A stretch of DNA of 64,000 bases, from assembly GCA_963921935.1 (NCBI GenBank), contig OY998180.1:61272551-61336550 (forward strand), given 5' to 3'. A model generated the notes under the pieces. It was not told where the DNA came from, made no database searches, and saw nothing but the letters and a program-made list of their open reading frames with translations. Every line of letters begins with the position of its first letter. Position 1 is the stretch's first letter. Shown here one piece after another: positions 1 through 10,959 of the stretch. Position numbers and translations under genes: made by a program. Origin of the DNA: Galeruca laticollis. Taxonomy: Eukaryota > Arthropoda > Insecta > Coleoptera > Chrysomelidae.

Positions 1-200
1 CAAATACGGAATATCATTTTGCTTATCAGACACATCTTCTAAACGAATTGATAAAACAAACCTAAACTTAGCGAGGTCCTACCTAATACTACAGTTTCCG
101 ATAAAAGTTTTCAATCAAATTAAAGACAACCCCCACATTTTTTGTAAAGAAAATTTTGTTCGAAAACATGTCAAAGTCACAACTTAAAATATGGGGAAGG
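1..200. other. AT-rich flank, no gene seen
   Basis: No reading frame or RNA gene can be supported. Positions 2-14 resemble the motif aaatatggaatac that recurs near the pogo-like element (201, 2327, 2342, 2680 and 2699), so part of this stretch may belong to that element. Confidence 0.4.
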
Positions 201-251
201 AAATATGGAATACCTCTAAAAAGTAGTGATTGATTTTATTAATTGAATTTT

Positions 252-2171
252 TTAGTTAATGTAAACTGAAAATGCAATAAAATACAATATAGACCACTTG
301 CTCCAATCACAGACATATTCGTATTTCTCCGCACCTGCGCACTCATTATGTGCCCACATGAGACACTGCACCCATGCCTCTGCGGCTTGTCGAAAACTTT
401 TTCCCACAGAAAATACACGCTGCATCATTGTCATCAGTGTTGGAGTGTCTTGGCATATCAGCAGCATCGTCGTTTGAATAATCTGGTAGGTCCAAATCGT
501 CATTCCCTTCAGGTTCTTATTCAGATGAAGAAGTCTTCTACGGGGCGCTTACGTCTAATGTGGGAAGCTTTTTTGACTTCCCTTTGGAATTTTCAAAGGT
601 CAGATTTCTTTTTGTTCTGGAGGCTCCTGCTTCCTTTTCTTTTTTTCTATTGATGGACTCATTCAGTTCATCTTTACATAGAGATGCCGTAATCAGAGAG
701 GCTCCGATAGCTTTTCCTACCTTTTTAGGTTTTTTTCGCTTTGAGGTGGGAACCTGGCTATCTAATATCAAAGGGATACACATGCATTGGATTTTGACCA
801 GAAATCTGGAGAGGTACATTGTTTGTCTTCGATGATTTCGAATATGAAGGCTGGTTTGTTTCCTGTAAGTGATCCTGGGCGGTTGTTGGGTCTGAAAGGG
901 TTGACGTAGACGATGAAGCTTTATTGTTTGAATTCGACAATTTCGATTATGGAGGTTTATTTCCGGTAAGTGATCCTGGGCGTTCGTTGTGTCTGAAAGG
1001 GTTGATGTAGGCAAAGAAGATTCAACTTGAATATTCAGAACAAATCCCCTTTTAGGCTATTCTTGTTCTGCTGCTAAGAAGTTAGCGTTAGAGAAAATTA
1101 TTCTATTCAAAGGGTAGATACCAGTAGCCCGAAAGCCACCACCAATCTGAATTTTAAGGTATGCCCTGCTAAATAATTCTACTACACCAAAAGAACTGAG
1201 AGGGCGATAATAATTACGGATTCACACTGGAATCTCTTCACTAAAATAGGTTTTTAACGGCCCTATGAATTACTTGTCCAAGTGCTGAAGTTTATGAGTC
1301 GAATGCGGAGGTAAGACATGATGAATATGTAGTTCTCTCTTGCAAGATCTATAACGTCGATATTACGGGTATGGCTGTAGTTCCCATCAACAATTGATAC
1401 AATTGGTCCTCCTTAGACGGTTTTGAATGCATAATGAAGTGATGTAACCACTGAGTGAAGATATTGGCTTGTACCCAACCAGATGGATGTGCAATTTCAA
1501 CAGATCCCGGAGGAGCACCCTTCACGAGCTGTTTATTCATATTTTTCCTAGGGAATATTAGTAATGGCGGGATGAACTGACCGGCAGCGCTCATGGAAAA
1601 GATAATTGTTATCAAAGCACCTCTTTCTTCCGAATTGAAAGGTGCATTCTGACTTTTACCTCGAAGGCCAATTACCGAAGAAATCTTGCTTTGTACGATA
1701 GTTAGTCCCGATTCATCTACATTGTAAATGTTCGCTGGAGGGAAGGAAAGTTTTTGTAATTCAGTTTCTTAGAGATCAAAAAAATCAGAAACCCTTCCTT
1801 TGCAGAAACCGCAGCTCTAGCGAACGATGTTCCTGTGGACTTCCTAACTAATAGTTTCGGATGCTCCTTTAAAAAAAGATCAAGCCATGCTCTACCTGCC
1901 AAACCTGATGCAGGAAATGGGTGTTCAATGTTATTTCTAGAAGCCAATTCATAAGTAATCCATCTTAGATCTCTCCTAGTAAGCCCATAGAATTTTGGTC
2001 CATTAGTAAAATATATTGTAAGAACTGCTTTTCTATACAATCGCCTAAAATATATTTTCTTCCAAGCTTAGTTACTGCCGTCACTTCAGGTGAAACAATG
2101 GTGTTTTGACATTGCCGGAAGAGAGTGTTGCGAGGAACTCCATAAAACTTGGCTGCCTTCAAGTACCACAT
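252..2171 (-). pseudogene. pogo/Tigger-like transposase, broken
   Basis: Read on the minus strand, the order is that of a pogo-like transposase. A psq-type helix-turn-helix comes first (AAKFYGVPRNTLFRQC, about 2150-2105). A CENP-B/Tc5-type DNA-binding region follows (FYGLTRRDLRWITYELA, then AGRAWLDLFLKEHP). Next is part of the DDE catalytic domain (SAAGQFIPPLLIFPRK and SGWVQANIFTQWLHHF, 1615-1400). After a frame change comes TRNIDVIDLAREN (about 1365-1325), then GGFRATGIYPLNRIIF (about 1145-1095). The long basic C-terminal tail ends in a Cys/His-rich stretch (CAGAEKYEYVCDW, about 345-305) that resembles the PHD-like tail of some insect copies. At least four frame changes and several stops separate the blocks, so it is a pseudogene. 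The enzyme would have cut and pasted the element in the nucleus. Confidence 0.75.
826..1010 (-). repeat. tandem duplication, 101-bp offset, in transposase tail
   Basis: The stretch around 830-908 is repeated at about 931-1010. Shared words include gtaagtgatcctgggcg and tctgaaagggttga. The offset is 101 bp, which is not a multiple of three, so the duplicated peptide (STLSDxTxAQDHLxE) falls in two different frames. The duplication is therefore itself a frame-breaking lesion. Confidence 0.75.
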
Positions 2172-2326
2172 AATTTTTTGTCTAACAGCGTTAATTGCTA
2201 CAATAATATTCTCTTTATTGTATGTTTTTCCCTCTTTTCACAAACCCGCTTAGTTATTCGCGGCATTCTGAAAAAATATTTTGTAGAAAATACCTACTGC
2301 CTACCTAACCTAACCTACCTACAAGT

Positions 2327-2354
2327 AAATATGGAATACTAGTATTCCATATTT
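2327..2354. repeat. perfect 28-bp palindrome
   Basis: The 14-base half aaatatggaatact is followed immediately by its exact reverse complement agtattccatattt. The half-site is the word found at the ends of the neighbouring pogo-like element. It could be a head-to-head junction of two element ends or a transposase binding site. Confidence 0.85.
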
Positions 2355-3988
2355 CCAACAACACCCGTAGCCAACGTTTTAGGTTTTATCCAATAACCCA
2401 AATTAAATTACAGGGAAGTAGTTAGCATACCGAAAACTATAATTCACACATAACAACATTATGTGCAAAGCATTCAATAAAAATGTGCAACAAAAAATAT
2501 ATCTATTAATACTGACATACCTGCTAAAACTATCGAAGCGTTTGATTCACAATACAACGTGAAACAGACTAAAAACTTAACGGACTGTGTTATAGCGGTC
2601 TACCAACAATAACTCGCATAGATCAGTAAGTTTAACAACTTGCCGCCATATATAGACACTTTGTTTTGTAAAATGGCCGGTATTCCATATTACACTCATA
2701 TTCCATATTTTGTACACCTTCTCCTCTACTTTAGTCTATTTAAAGAACAATCAATGACGAAAAAGTCGTTTATTACCCAAAAAGTCCAGAATTTTGTGTA
2801 ACGAAAATATTGCAACGTTTTACAAAAGGCGAAGAAAGAAAAATATTTGCTATTAATTGACAATGATAATAGGTATCAGTGGAGCATATGGACCCTAAAA
2901 TTTACAAATAAACAACTAGAATAATGGGACAATTTAGACACCTATGTCTAACATTAATTTAACAAATTGCAATAATGTAGTATTTAATCGTTGAATTTTG
3001 TTGTTTAAGAAAATGTTTTCCTATTTTTGCCCAGGATACTTAGTTATTGTTTTCAATATAGTACTCTAATGAAATCATTATAGTACTAAGTTTAATGAAG
3101 TATGGCATTTTGTCACTAAAAATGAAATCCATAAGAATGTCATTATAATACGTCGGAATATAAAAGTAAGTTTGTACTAGAAATCTTTAACAAAAATAAG
3201 ATGGAATAAAGGGAATTAATGTCATTCTAAGTCTACATATAGGTACATTACCTGGCAATGAACCTAGATGAGCGACTAGGCAGAAAAGTCCATGTTAGGA
3301 AACAACAGTTCGACAAAATAACACTGTGCCACTAAATAGGTCAAAAGTCATGAACTGTGATTTTTGGAACACGTGAAACAACAACCGAATTCGATCAAGA
3401 AGATTCAGGTCCTATTTTTTTGTCCAGTACAGTGTTAGTGTAGAAGTAGAATAATTTTTTAGGTCAGAATTATTCAGGTATTAACTTCTTTGATTTATGC
3501 AGAAACTTGTAAGAAAATAATGTTCCATTCGTTTTTATATTTACAGATAAGTTTGGGTTCATAAGACGATAATAATAAAATATAAATAACCCTGTCATAA
3601 AGTAAATATGGATACTTTAATTCCTGAAATAAGCTCTTAAGAAAATAATATGATCAAAGACTGAATGTCTCATAGTTCAACTTATATTTGTTTACATTTA
3701 CTGATAGACACAATGTTTGCCCAGCGGTTTCGAGTACCAACACAATTTCTAACCATCTACACATCCACACACGATTTCCCTAATTATTTAAGATCGTTTG
3801 ACCCGAGGCCTGGCACTATTGCAATTAAAATTCGACATTCAACTGAAAATTAGAAAAAATGTTTGATACAGTAACTCCTATATTAAATGTCTCGCTTAGG
3901 GCAGGTATAATAAACATGTATTGAAGTTATCTTTTCATTTAACAGCCAAGTCAACTTTAGGTATTAAAATGTCAATTTTATAAAAGAC
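2355..3988. other. AT-rich stretch, no gene recognised
   Basis: Short open frames occur (for example 3665-3853) but none shows a recognisable motif. Copies of the gtattccatat word at 2680-2690 and 2699-2710 may mark an outer end of the pogo-like element. Nothing else is supportable. Confidence 0.5.
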
Positions 3989-4426
3989 TCATTTATAAAA
4001 TAAAAAGAAGAAACGAGTAAAAGAAAAACATACCCTATATTTTTTAAACGGCGTTTCGACATTTTGATTTTTGTGGTGCAGTTTTGTCTTGTCTGGGAGT
4101 TTGGTGTATTCGTGCCCGGTGTCGAATTTTCTAAAATTAATAGTCTGAATAGATAGACGAGCCATAAACTTTTCTAATGAGGAAATTGAATCTCTTTTAT
4201 CAATATTCATAGCAACTCCTACATCGTCGGTTAAAAGTTTTTCAAAAATATCTTGGATGTCGTTTGCGAACATTGCATGATTAAAAGAAAACAAAGTACA
4301 AAATATCTTGGATGTCGTTTGCGAACATTGCAAGATTAAAAGAAAACAAAGTACAAACACAATCAAAATATTCACAATACAATTAATTGAGGTTATAAAT
4401 GACAAATTGTTGACAAAACAACTCAA
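3989..4426 (-). pseudogene. unrecognised coding-like frame, 145 codons
   Basis: I do not recognise this frame. Its central part is compositionally protein-like (KLLTDDVGVAMNIDKRD, then YTKLPDKTKLHHKNQN), with mixed charged residues. That differs from the phenylalanine- and isoleucine-rich noise around it. The plus strand reads acataccctata near 4030, which on the minus strand is a possible splice donor (GTATGT) after the last convincing residues. An exon is therefore conceivable. The upstream part overlaps a 55-bp tandem duplication that would disturb any original frame. It could be a decayed transposon exon or chance. No function is claimed. Confidence 0.3.
4244..4355. repeat. tandem duplication, 55-bp period
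   Basis: The words tcttggatgtcgtttgcgaa and ttaaaagaaaacaaagtaca occur twice, 55 bp apart, and the two copies differ at about one base. The near identity points to a recent local duplication. Confidence 0.9.
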
Positions 4427-4450
4427 AACTCGAAAACTAGGTTATTCCAC

Positions 4451-4549
4451 AAAGTTAACTTTAACCGATATCTCTTCCTACAGACAAAGTTAACTTCGCC
4501 ATTTTGAAGTTAACTATAACATGTGACCTCATTCTACAAGTTAACTTTT
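4451..4549. repeat. cluster of four AGTTAACT palindromes
   Basis: Four copies of aagttaact lie within about 100 bp, at about 4452, 4487, 4507 and 4539. The core aagttaactt is self-complementary. The cluster sits directly outside the MITE that starts near 4570. It may be a protein-binding cluster or the subterminal part of that element. Confidence 0.6.
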
Positions 4550-4569
4550 AGTTATTTGACAAAATAGTT

Positions 4570-5363
4570 TTTTATAATTCGCGTATAAAAGAGACGTCAT
4601 CATAACATTGTTTACAGTGTCACAATGAAGCTCTTTGAACACTCTTTTAGTAACTTTTAGTGTACAGTTGGTTATTGTACGTAGTTATATTTTTATTTGA
4701 CATTTGACTTTAACCTTGAAACAAATTATAAATAAAATGGTCTAGCGTTGTTCTAGCTAGCAAATTATTATATTAAATGTTCTTAAAGGTAAATTAGAAT
4801 GAATTATATATTAAAAATATTAATGAATAAAGTACGCTAACGTTTATTTATCAATGATTTGTCAATTGTTTATTTTTATATTGTATAGGATCAATATATA
4901 GGTATACATAACGCTCGATTTTTGGGGTAAATTACCAGATATCTATGTGAAGATGTAATAATTCTGTTCATGATATAATATAAATAGATCGCAAGAGCAT
5001 ATAGGAAGAAGCTCTTTTTTAAACAAATAATCATCCCCTGTTTCCTTAAATGAAAGTTTGTTTACAATTTACAGAATTATTCGGTCATAATATGTCAAAA
5101 GTGCTAAATAAAACAATCTGTGATCTGACCAATCAGGAATCTACAGAATTGCCAACTTAAATTCAAACCACTCCTAGTTTAAAACCAGGGATTATATGTA
5201 ATTCTATGTTATTTAAAACATTTAATAAATGCGAATTTTAAAAAATATTGTGTTAAACTTGTGCCACAATGACTTTCTGTAGTACTCGTGATTTGCGCAA
5301 CTCACCGCTTCGCGGTTCGTTGCGCTAACTTCACTCGTACTACAAAACGAGTCATTGTGACAC
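4570..5363 (+). mobile_element. MITE, copy 1
   Basis: This block is related, in the opposite orientation, to 35,536-35,985. Both contain a TIR-like pair gtgtcacaatga (4618-4629) and tcattgtgacac (5352-5363). Both have a flanking conserved piece with ttataattcgcgtata. Both have an inner stretch with ctgaccaatcaggaatctac (about 5137-5156), and one end folds into a hairpin (5261-5363 here). No transposase frame is present, so the element is non-autonomous. The superfamily is undetermined. Confidence 0.7.
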
Positions 5364-5955
5364 TTCTTTTCTTTTCTTCTACCCGCCCTTAATGATTATA
5401 TTTTGTCATGTTAAAAAATGCCTGTTCTTTATAAGCAGACTATAAAATCAACAAATAGTTGCAATAATTCTATATCATAATGGTTATGATAGGTTTTAAT
5501 CTTTAAAACATTATTTAACCGTTCATTTCAGTGATAGGCATCACATTTATGTACCATAAGGCATAACAGTACTAACTCTAGTTGCTGTCGTAATAAAATA
5601 AAGCATTTACATATCTTTGAATGCACCTGAGGCTAACTTTTCGCAATATAGTTGAAACTTCTGATAATACCTGGAACCGCAAAATAAAGCAATAACTCTA
5701 ATTAGAGCAGCTATCTTTGACTACAATTAACGGTTAGTAATACCATATCTACTTGAAAAGTCTCAGTTTTATCCTAGCAACCGGATGGGAAAACTAATAG
5801 CAATCTGTTCAAGTAATGCGATCTAGCTGTGACGACTGGCCTCGTATGCTCGCATTTCCATTTCTGTTCTTTATCCTTTAGAGATGGACAAAAATCAATT
5901 ATTTTTTAACTACCACAAAAATCTATATTAAACGTTTAATAAAAACTGGACATAA
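5364..5955. other. no gene recognised
   Basis: AT-rich sequence without a supportable frame, repeat or RNA gene. Confidence 0.4.
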
Positions 5956-5959
5956 CAAG

Positions 5960-6180
5960 TCCAGTAATCAATGTGTACTAAATGATTGGTGGCTGCATTT
6001 AAAATATTAAAATAAACTTGTACTTCCTCGTTATATCTTCCTTTCCTTTGTCCATCATATGTTTCTATGCCTTCACATATTTTTATGTAGAACACCTCTA
6101 GTTTCATGTCTTCTTTTTTATAAGTACCCAGGTCTCGCATCCACTCACCACCGTAGGTCAAATTATAGCCCGATAAATTC
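5960..6180 (-). pseudogene. reverse transcriptase C-terminal remnant (RTE-like LINE)
   Basis: On the minus strand one frame gives SGCETWVLIKKK and an adjacent frame gives GQRKGRYNEEVQVYF. Both resemble the region after the reverse transcriptase domain of RTE-like LINEs, where a conserved Y-G-x-E-x-W-x-L block is followed by a basic stretch. Only about 70 residues survive, split between frames. It lies next to the left end of the Tc1-like element and looks like a pre-existing LINE fragment. Confidence 0.45.
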
Positions 6181-6424
6181 TGATTTATTATTGTTCAAGT
6201 GCATAACTATAAATTGAGCAGTTCAGAAATTTTGGTCACATATACTCAGTGACATAGAAACACGGACACCCACTAAATATCATTTTATTTCAAAAATATT
6301 TTACGTACATATTTATCATAAAAGTCTTAATACAAGACTGCTGAACATTCCTGTTTTTATTCAATTATTTTTATGCGGTAAATACTGGACGAACCTGCCT
6401 ATTCAGGTATCAGAATGCAGAATT

Positions 6425-8268
6425 GGATCAACTTTCGTTTAGCTGAAACCAGTTATGTAAGAAATATTCGTTTATTTACCATTAGGAATATTTTTCAAAC
6501 AGAAAGACTCGATTTTTTTGCGGAAATGCATAATTTTCATTTTTCCGACTTTAGAATAGCTGAAACCAGTTACAAGAAAATAAGTTTCTGTTTTACATTT
6601 TAGACAACTTTCTAAACATAAACACGCAAAAAACTTCTTGTGGAAATATACCATTTTAATTTATTGATAAAATATTGTAGATTTAGATTGATTCGAACTT
6701 TAATCCGCGACTCTGTAAAAAGGCATGCACAAAATCGTTCAATAGGTGTTTAAATGTCGTTAAGATATGAGCTTTATTATTGTTAGTATAATCTGTGGTA
6801 TAGGAGTAGAAATACGGATACCTAGTGGTTAAATGATGTCTTATTTTGTTATAACTGAGCAAAGTCTACCTAAAACTAGGCAGGAAGCTTATGAATTTGC
6901 GAAAAATGAAGGCTTAATACCTCGACCACTTTACTGTAGGACAAAATCTAAAGGACATACGAGTAATATGGATATATTTTCGCATTATTATTTTTCAGAA
7001 ACAGATTTGGGAAGATATAGGTGTTTTAAACGACAACAATGCAAACCTTCGTTTTCTGTTGCAAAGGACACCTGGGTTTTAAAATAATCATCTTTCACCA
7101 GAAAAAGAGTTTAGGTAGGTAAGACTTTTTAAACTTTTTTTTTCTTAAATATTTATATGCAGGATTCTTTTTGGATTCGTTCACGGAGAGTCATATGAAC
7201 GGATAAGTGTTGGTGTAAGTGGTTCAGAAGGGAGTTTATCAATGGCAACAATAGCTGCTCGGATGAAGTATTGTCGGGAGATGGTTACCAGTGCTTTTAC
7301 TTCAATGCAGGCATCTCTGCCGAAAATTGGAGGGCCAGGAATCACAATGCAGGTTTGTCTTGAGATTTTAAGCGATATTAAGCTGATAGGAATAGATATT
7401 ATTCATTGATATGTGTTAAAGGGGAGGATTAAACTCAACTTAATATTTTAAGATTTATATTTTGATAACACATCAACAAATTGAATAAAGGAAATTTTTA
7501 TTTTTAGATTGACGAATCGAAATTTGGGAAAAATAAAGTAGAATCGTGGACGAGTTATGGAGGGTCATTGGGTTTTGGGAATGATCGCTCAAAACTCAGA
7601 AGATCTGAGGCTAGTTTTTTGTCCGCAAAATAAAAGAGATGCTGCTACCCTTATAGACATTATTAAAACTCATGTGACAGTGGTATCTATTATTCACACG
7701 GATGATTGGAAAGCTTACAGTGGACTTTCCAATTATGGATATATTCATCACACAGTCAATCATAGCGTGGAATTTGTGGCGGATGATGCGACACATACTA
7801 AGAGGATATAATCTCAATGATAAGAAACATAAGTTAGATCCAATGGTTGAACTATTAAATTCAATTAGAATGGAATACGGTGACTTTAGAGTTGGACTTT
7901 AAAGAGTTATTCCGCAAGGCAAATTCTGTTCCTTTATTTGATACTGGTACATATATGTTTATAAGTTTTTTCTTAAAAGTTTAGTTTACAGTTGAATTTC
8001 AGTTTTATTTCCGATAATTTCTACAAAATTTAGTTTTAAAAATGTCATTTGACATTAAAGATGTTATTTAATAAATATTTTTTCTGAGTATGTTGTTTCA
8101 TTTCGCATATTTTATATACACTTAACAAAAATAAGTTTTCGTTCCAAAGTCAGGGAAATGATGCATTTCCGCAGAATTTTTTTTATGATTTTGTGTTTGG
8201 GGAGGCATCTATATACTGAAAAAACATTTTTTTCCCTTAAACTGGTTTCAGCTAAAAAAAGTTCCCCC
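6425..8268 (+). mobile_element. Merlin-type DNA transposon with 8-bp target duplication
   Basis: The octamer gcagaatt flanks the element on both sides (6417-6424 and 8269-8276), the target-duplication size typical of Merlin. The ends are inverted repeats. The left contains tttagctgaaaccagtta and the right contains taaactggtttcagctaaa. The outermost bases are ggatcaac against the complement of gttccccc. A second internal inverted block (tgcggaaatgcat near 6519 against atgcatttccgca near 8161) extends the inverted termini to about 150 bp. The interior encodes a Merlin/IS1595-like transposase. Confidence 0.88.
6833..7811 (+). pseudogene. Merlin (IS1595-like DDE) transposase, frameshifted
   Basis: The first block (6833-7087) contains a CRTKSKGH...YRCFKRQQC region resembling the N-terminal zinc-binding part. 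A second block follows an acceptor-like ...atgcag near 7165 (SVGVSGSEGS, MATIAARMKYCREM) and ends at a donor-like caatgcag/gtttgt near 7352. A third block begins after tttttag at 7507 with IDESKFGKNK, which holds the first catalytic Asp. It continues after a one-base frame change near 7541 as RGRVMEGHWVLGM and includes IHTDDWKAY with the second catalytic Asp. The usual third acidic residue after the HT motif (THTKRI) is lost to a stop at about 7809. Two introns and the frame change are inferred. It is a dead copy of the enzyme for the surrounding element. Confidence 0.8.
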
Positions 8269-8350
8269 GCAGAATTTATTGGAGTACAGTAGTCTTAAGC
8301 GTTGCCTTACAAGAATTCACAAGTGTTTATCATACCTGTGGGCGAAGGCA

Positions 8351-9185
8351 TGCAAATTATCGGCAGCTAATTGAGTTTGAGAAAGGTCGAATTGTTGGTC
8401 ATCGGGTATTTCCGAGAAATTCCTGGTAGAATAAAAAGGAGTGTGGATACTTTTGTCAGATGTTATCAGGCATGGCACCAAGAAGGCTGAACACGAAGAA
8501 CCAGAGGCACAGGATGAGTGAGCAAGACAACAGAGGCCCAATATCATTGCCTAAGTTTATAAGCTCTAGTAGATCGATTCTCATCGACAAAGGCAATAGC
8601 AACTCAGTGATTTGCAGAGCATGGAGGGGTCCTTGGAATGCTCAGACGGATAAGAAGGTTTGGAATTTTTTCATACCGACCTCAGTTGGTGTTACCTTTA
8701 ACTCTATAACAGCGAAGAAATCGACTTCAGTGTTGCCAAGAAGGACTAGTGTAAAATCAGCTATGGAACACTATCGTCTTCAGTGATGAATCCCGGTTCT
8801 GCTTAGACATGCATGATTGTCGAGCGAGGGTGAGAAGGAGACGAGGCGAACGTCGGAACCCTCAATTTTTTGTTAAGCGGCATGTACATTTCACTGTGAT
8901 ATGATATGGGGTGCCATTGTTTATGGCGCAAGGTCACCTTTAGTCTTCTTAGTCTCCATCAGGGGAAATATGAATGCTCATCGATGCATTCAAGAAATAT
9001 TGGAACCTCATCTGATTCCTTACCTCAGGACACTTCAAAATCCAAGTTTTCAGCAAGATAACGCTCGGCCACATATAACCTTGGACTATTTCCATCAGGC
9101 TCACATTATACTCCTACATTGGCCCCAATATCCCCGCATTTGTCCCCAATTGGGCATGTGTGGAACACAATCAGTAGAAGGTTAA
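8351..9185 (+). pseudogene. Tc1-like transposase, broken
   Basis: The N-terminal paired-like helix-turn-helix begins RQLIEFEKGRIVGHR (about 8360-8405). An AT-hook-like basic region follows in another frame (around 8480-8560). The first catalytic Asp is in VFSDESRFC (about 8775-8800). The second block reads IWGAIVYGARSPL and ends in QQDNARPHI (about 9050-9080), with the second Asp. In a shifted frame near 9145 the third catalytic position reads LSPIGHVW, where active relatives have SPIEHVW, so the Glu codon has become Gly. Several stops and frame changes are present. It is an inactive enzyme for the 6245-9466 element. Confidence 0.82.
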
Positions 9186-9466
9186 GAAACTTACAGCGTC
9201 CTCCTCATAGAGGTGGAATAAAATGAGATACCCCAGGAGGATATTGATCACCTGATTACGAGTATGTCTAGGCACATTAGGGAAAGTGTGATAAATCGTA
9301 GAGATTCAATCCATTATTAAAGTTGGTGAGCAGAGACTTAGATTATCCTCACTAGATTGGAGTGAAATTTTAATCATTCACATATTACGAACTCTCTTAT
9401 ATGAATGTCAAATATTACCGAAATAAAATAGTTTTTACTGGGTGTTCGGGTTTCTATGTCACTGAG

Positions 9467-10539
9467 CATATTTGGCTTGAAGCCCAAACGATATTAAGCA
9501 CGAGAAGTAAGTACTGAGTTTAATAACATACTTTAGTTAGTGACAGAATTCGTCATGACATACGAGGCGTATTAAATAATTTAAATGATGAAATCGTATT
9601 TTAAATACTTTTTTGTTCCATTTTGTGTAATTTTTTTCTATCCAATATTTATATTCGACTATTTCTGTTGTTAGAGTCATAATATCTTTTTGCCTTTAAT
9701 ACCAATTGATTGTATATTTTCTAAAAAAAAATTTATACTCGTATGAGTACAATGATTTGACTTAGTTTTGTAGGCAACAGAAGTATGGAGAATTAAATGT
9801 ATATAGAACCGTTTGTCTTTTTGAGGATTAGATTAGACCAATTCCATCTCTAAATTTAATTCAGTAACTCCCGGCATTTGATGCCATTTGAATGTGTCCC
9901 GCGTTTCAGGAACTCGTTGCCATCGCTCGTAACTTTATTTTTGTTGTTTTTTTCTAAGTCGCGAAAATTTACTTCGCCTGGATTACTGGATATTAATTAT
10001 AACGGCCGACTAGATAATGCTAACTGCTTTGCCATCGTACGCGATTGTTTAAAATGAAATTAAGTAAGTCGGCTGGGAAATTAGCGAGTCGCATTTATTT
10101 TGTATTTTTTTGCGGATGGCAGCGTTGCTATACTGTTAACGTGGTAATTAGGGTGCATTTTGTATGTTTAATTGCCGTCTGGGGAATTTTGAATTTTTTT
10201 TGTTGTACACCCATAATTCGAAATAGGTTTGTATTGTCAGATCTCAAGAGATTTTTTTAATAAGCTCAAATTTAAAAAATCGTGTTATCAATATAAATTA
10301 GATAAATAATTGCTGTACATAAACAAGTTAACAAAGAATAATTAAAAATATTTAATTTCCATATAAAACAACTACAAACATAAAAAACGAAGAAGTTTTC
10401 TGAAACGGCAACAATCACTCGATTGATGCGTCAGGACCTGGTTTCCCTGGTTAATTCTTCATTAAGACCGAGAACCTATCATCCGATGTTGTATTCAAAA
10501 CTGTTTATATGTAATGTTTTTCTTACTTATTTAAAAGTA
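9467..10539. other. no gene recognised
   Basis: AT-rich. An open frame at 10,045-10,260 (71 codons) has no recognisable motif and is rich in Phe and Cys, as expected by chance. Nothing else is supportable. Confidence 0.4.
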
Positions 10540-10940
10540 TTTATTACGACGGGTGGGATAAATTTATACACACAGTAGGTCTACTCACTTAATTTATTTA
10601 TTCACTTAACTATTCACTATTAAATACACAGTATATTCACTTACACTAATTTATATAACACCACACTACTTTTTATTTACTTAGACTTAATTTATAGAAA
10701 TACTTAACTATTTATTATTATTCACTATTTCACTGTTCTGCCACGAGATCAAATTGTAAACTGACTGCGGTTGGTAGATAGTCGCTTATATATTAGGTGC
10801 CTTCTATTCCGGAAGCTTCTCGATTGCGGCGTCCAAAAACAATTGACCTCCCAGGAAATCTCTAGATAAGAATAGTCACAAAAAATAATTATAACTCGTT
10901 CTAAGATATCCCACTTTCCGGTCATATGGAAATAACAGGG
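10540..10940 (-). repeat. LTR fragment of the Ty3/gypsy element
   Basis: This stretch matches the LTR of copy 2 (60,950-61,346). Shared features are cgggtgg-gataaat near the inner border, a run of short tandem ttcactta-like words, and the words tagtcgctt and gattgcggc. The start of the LTR and the CCCH-finger coding region are missing here, apparently lost in one deletion near 10,935. Confidence 0.65.
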
Positions 10941-10959
10941 CACGGTTTTCACCGGGTAC

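Larger units (their letters stand above)
201..2354 (-). mobile_element. pogo/Tigger-like DNA transposon remnant
   Basis: The interval holds a decayed minus-strand transposase of the pogo/Tigger type. It is bracketed by the 13-base word aaatatggaatac (201-213) and its reverse complement gtattccatattt (2342-2354), which could be short terminal or subterminal inverted repeats. Further copies at 2680-2690 and 2699-2710 mean the true right end could lie as far as about 2710. No clear TA target duplication could be fixed. The family and direction are well supported by the protein; the exact ends are not. Confidence 0.6.
6245..9466 (+). mobile_element. Tc1-like transposon, interrupted by Merlin
   Basis: The ends match as inverted repeats. 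The left reads ctcagtgacatagaaac from 6245, and the right ends gtttctatgtcactgag at 9466, with further matching toward the interior (cggacaccca against tgggtgttcg). TA dinucleotides flank both sides, though one extra CA sits on the right. A broken Tc1-type transposase lies at 8351-9185. A complete Merlin element (6425-8268) is inserted about 180 bp inside the left end. Without that insert the element would be about 1.4 kb, in the usual range for Tc1 elements. Confidence 0.8.

Noticed and set aside
10045..10260. 71-codon open frame
   Set aside because: No motif, biased to Phe and Cys, and no conserved context.
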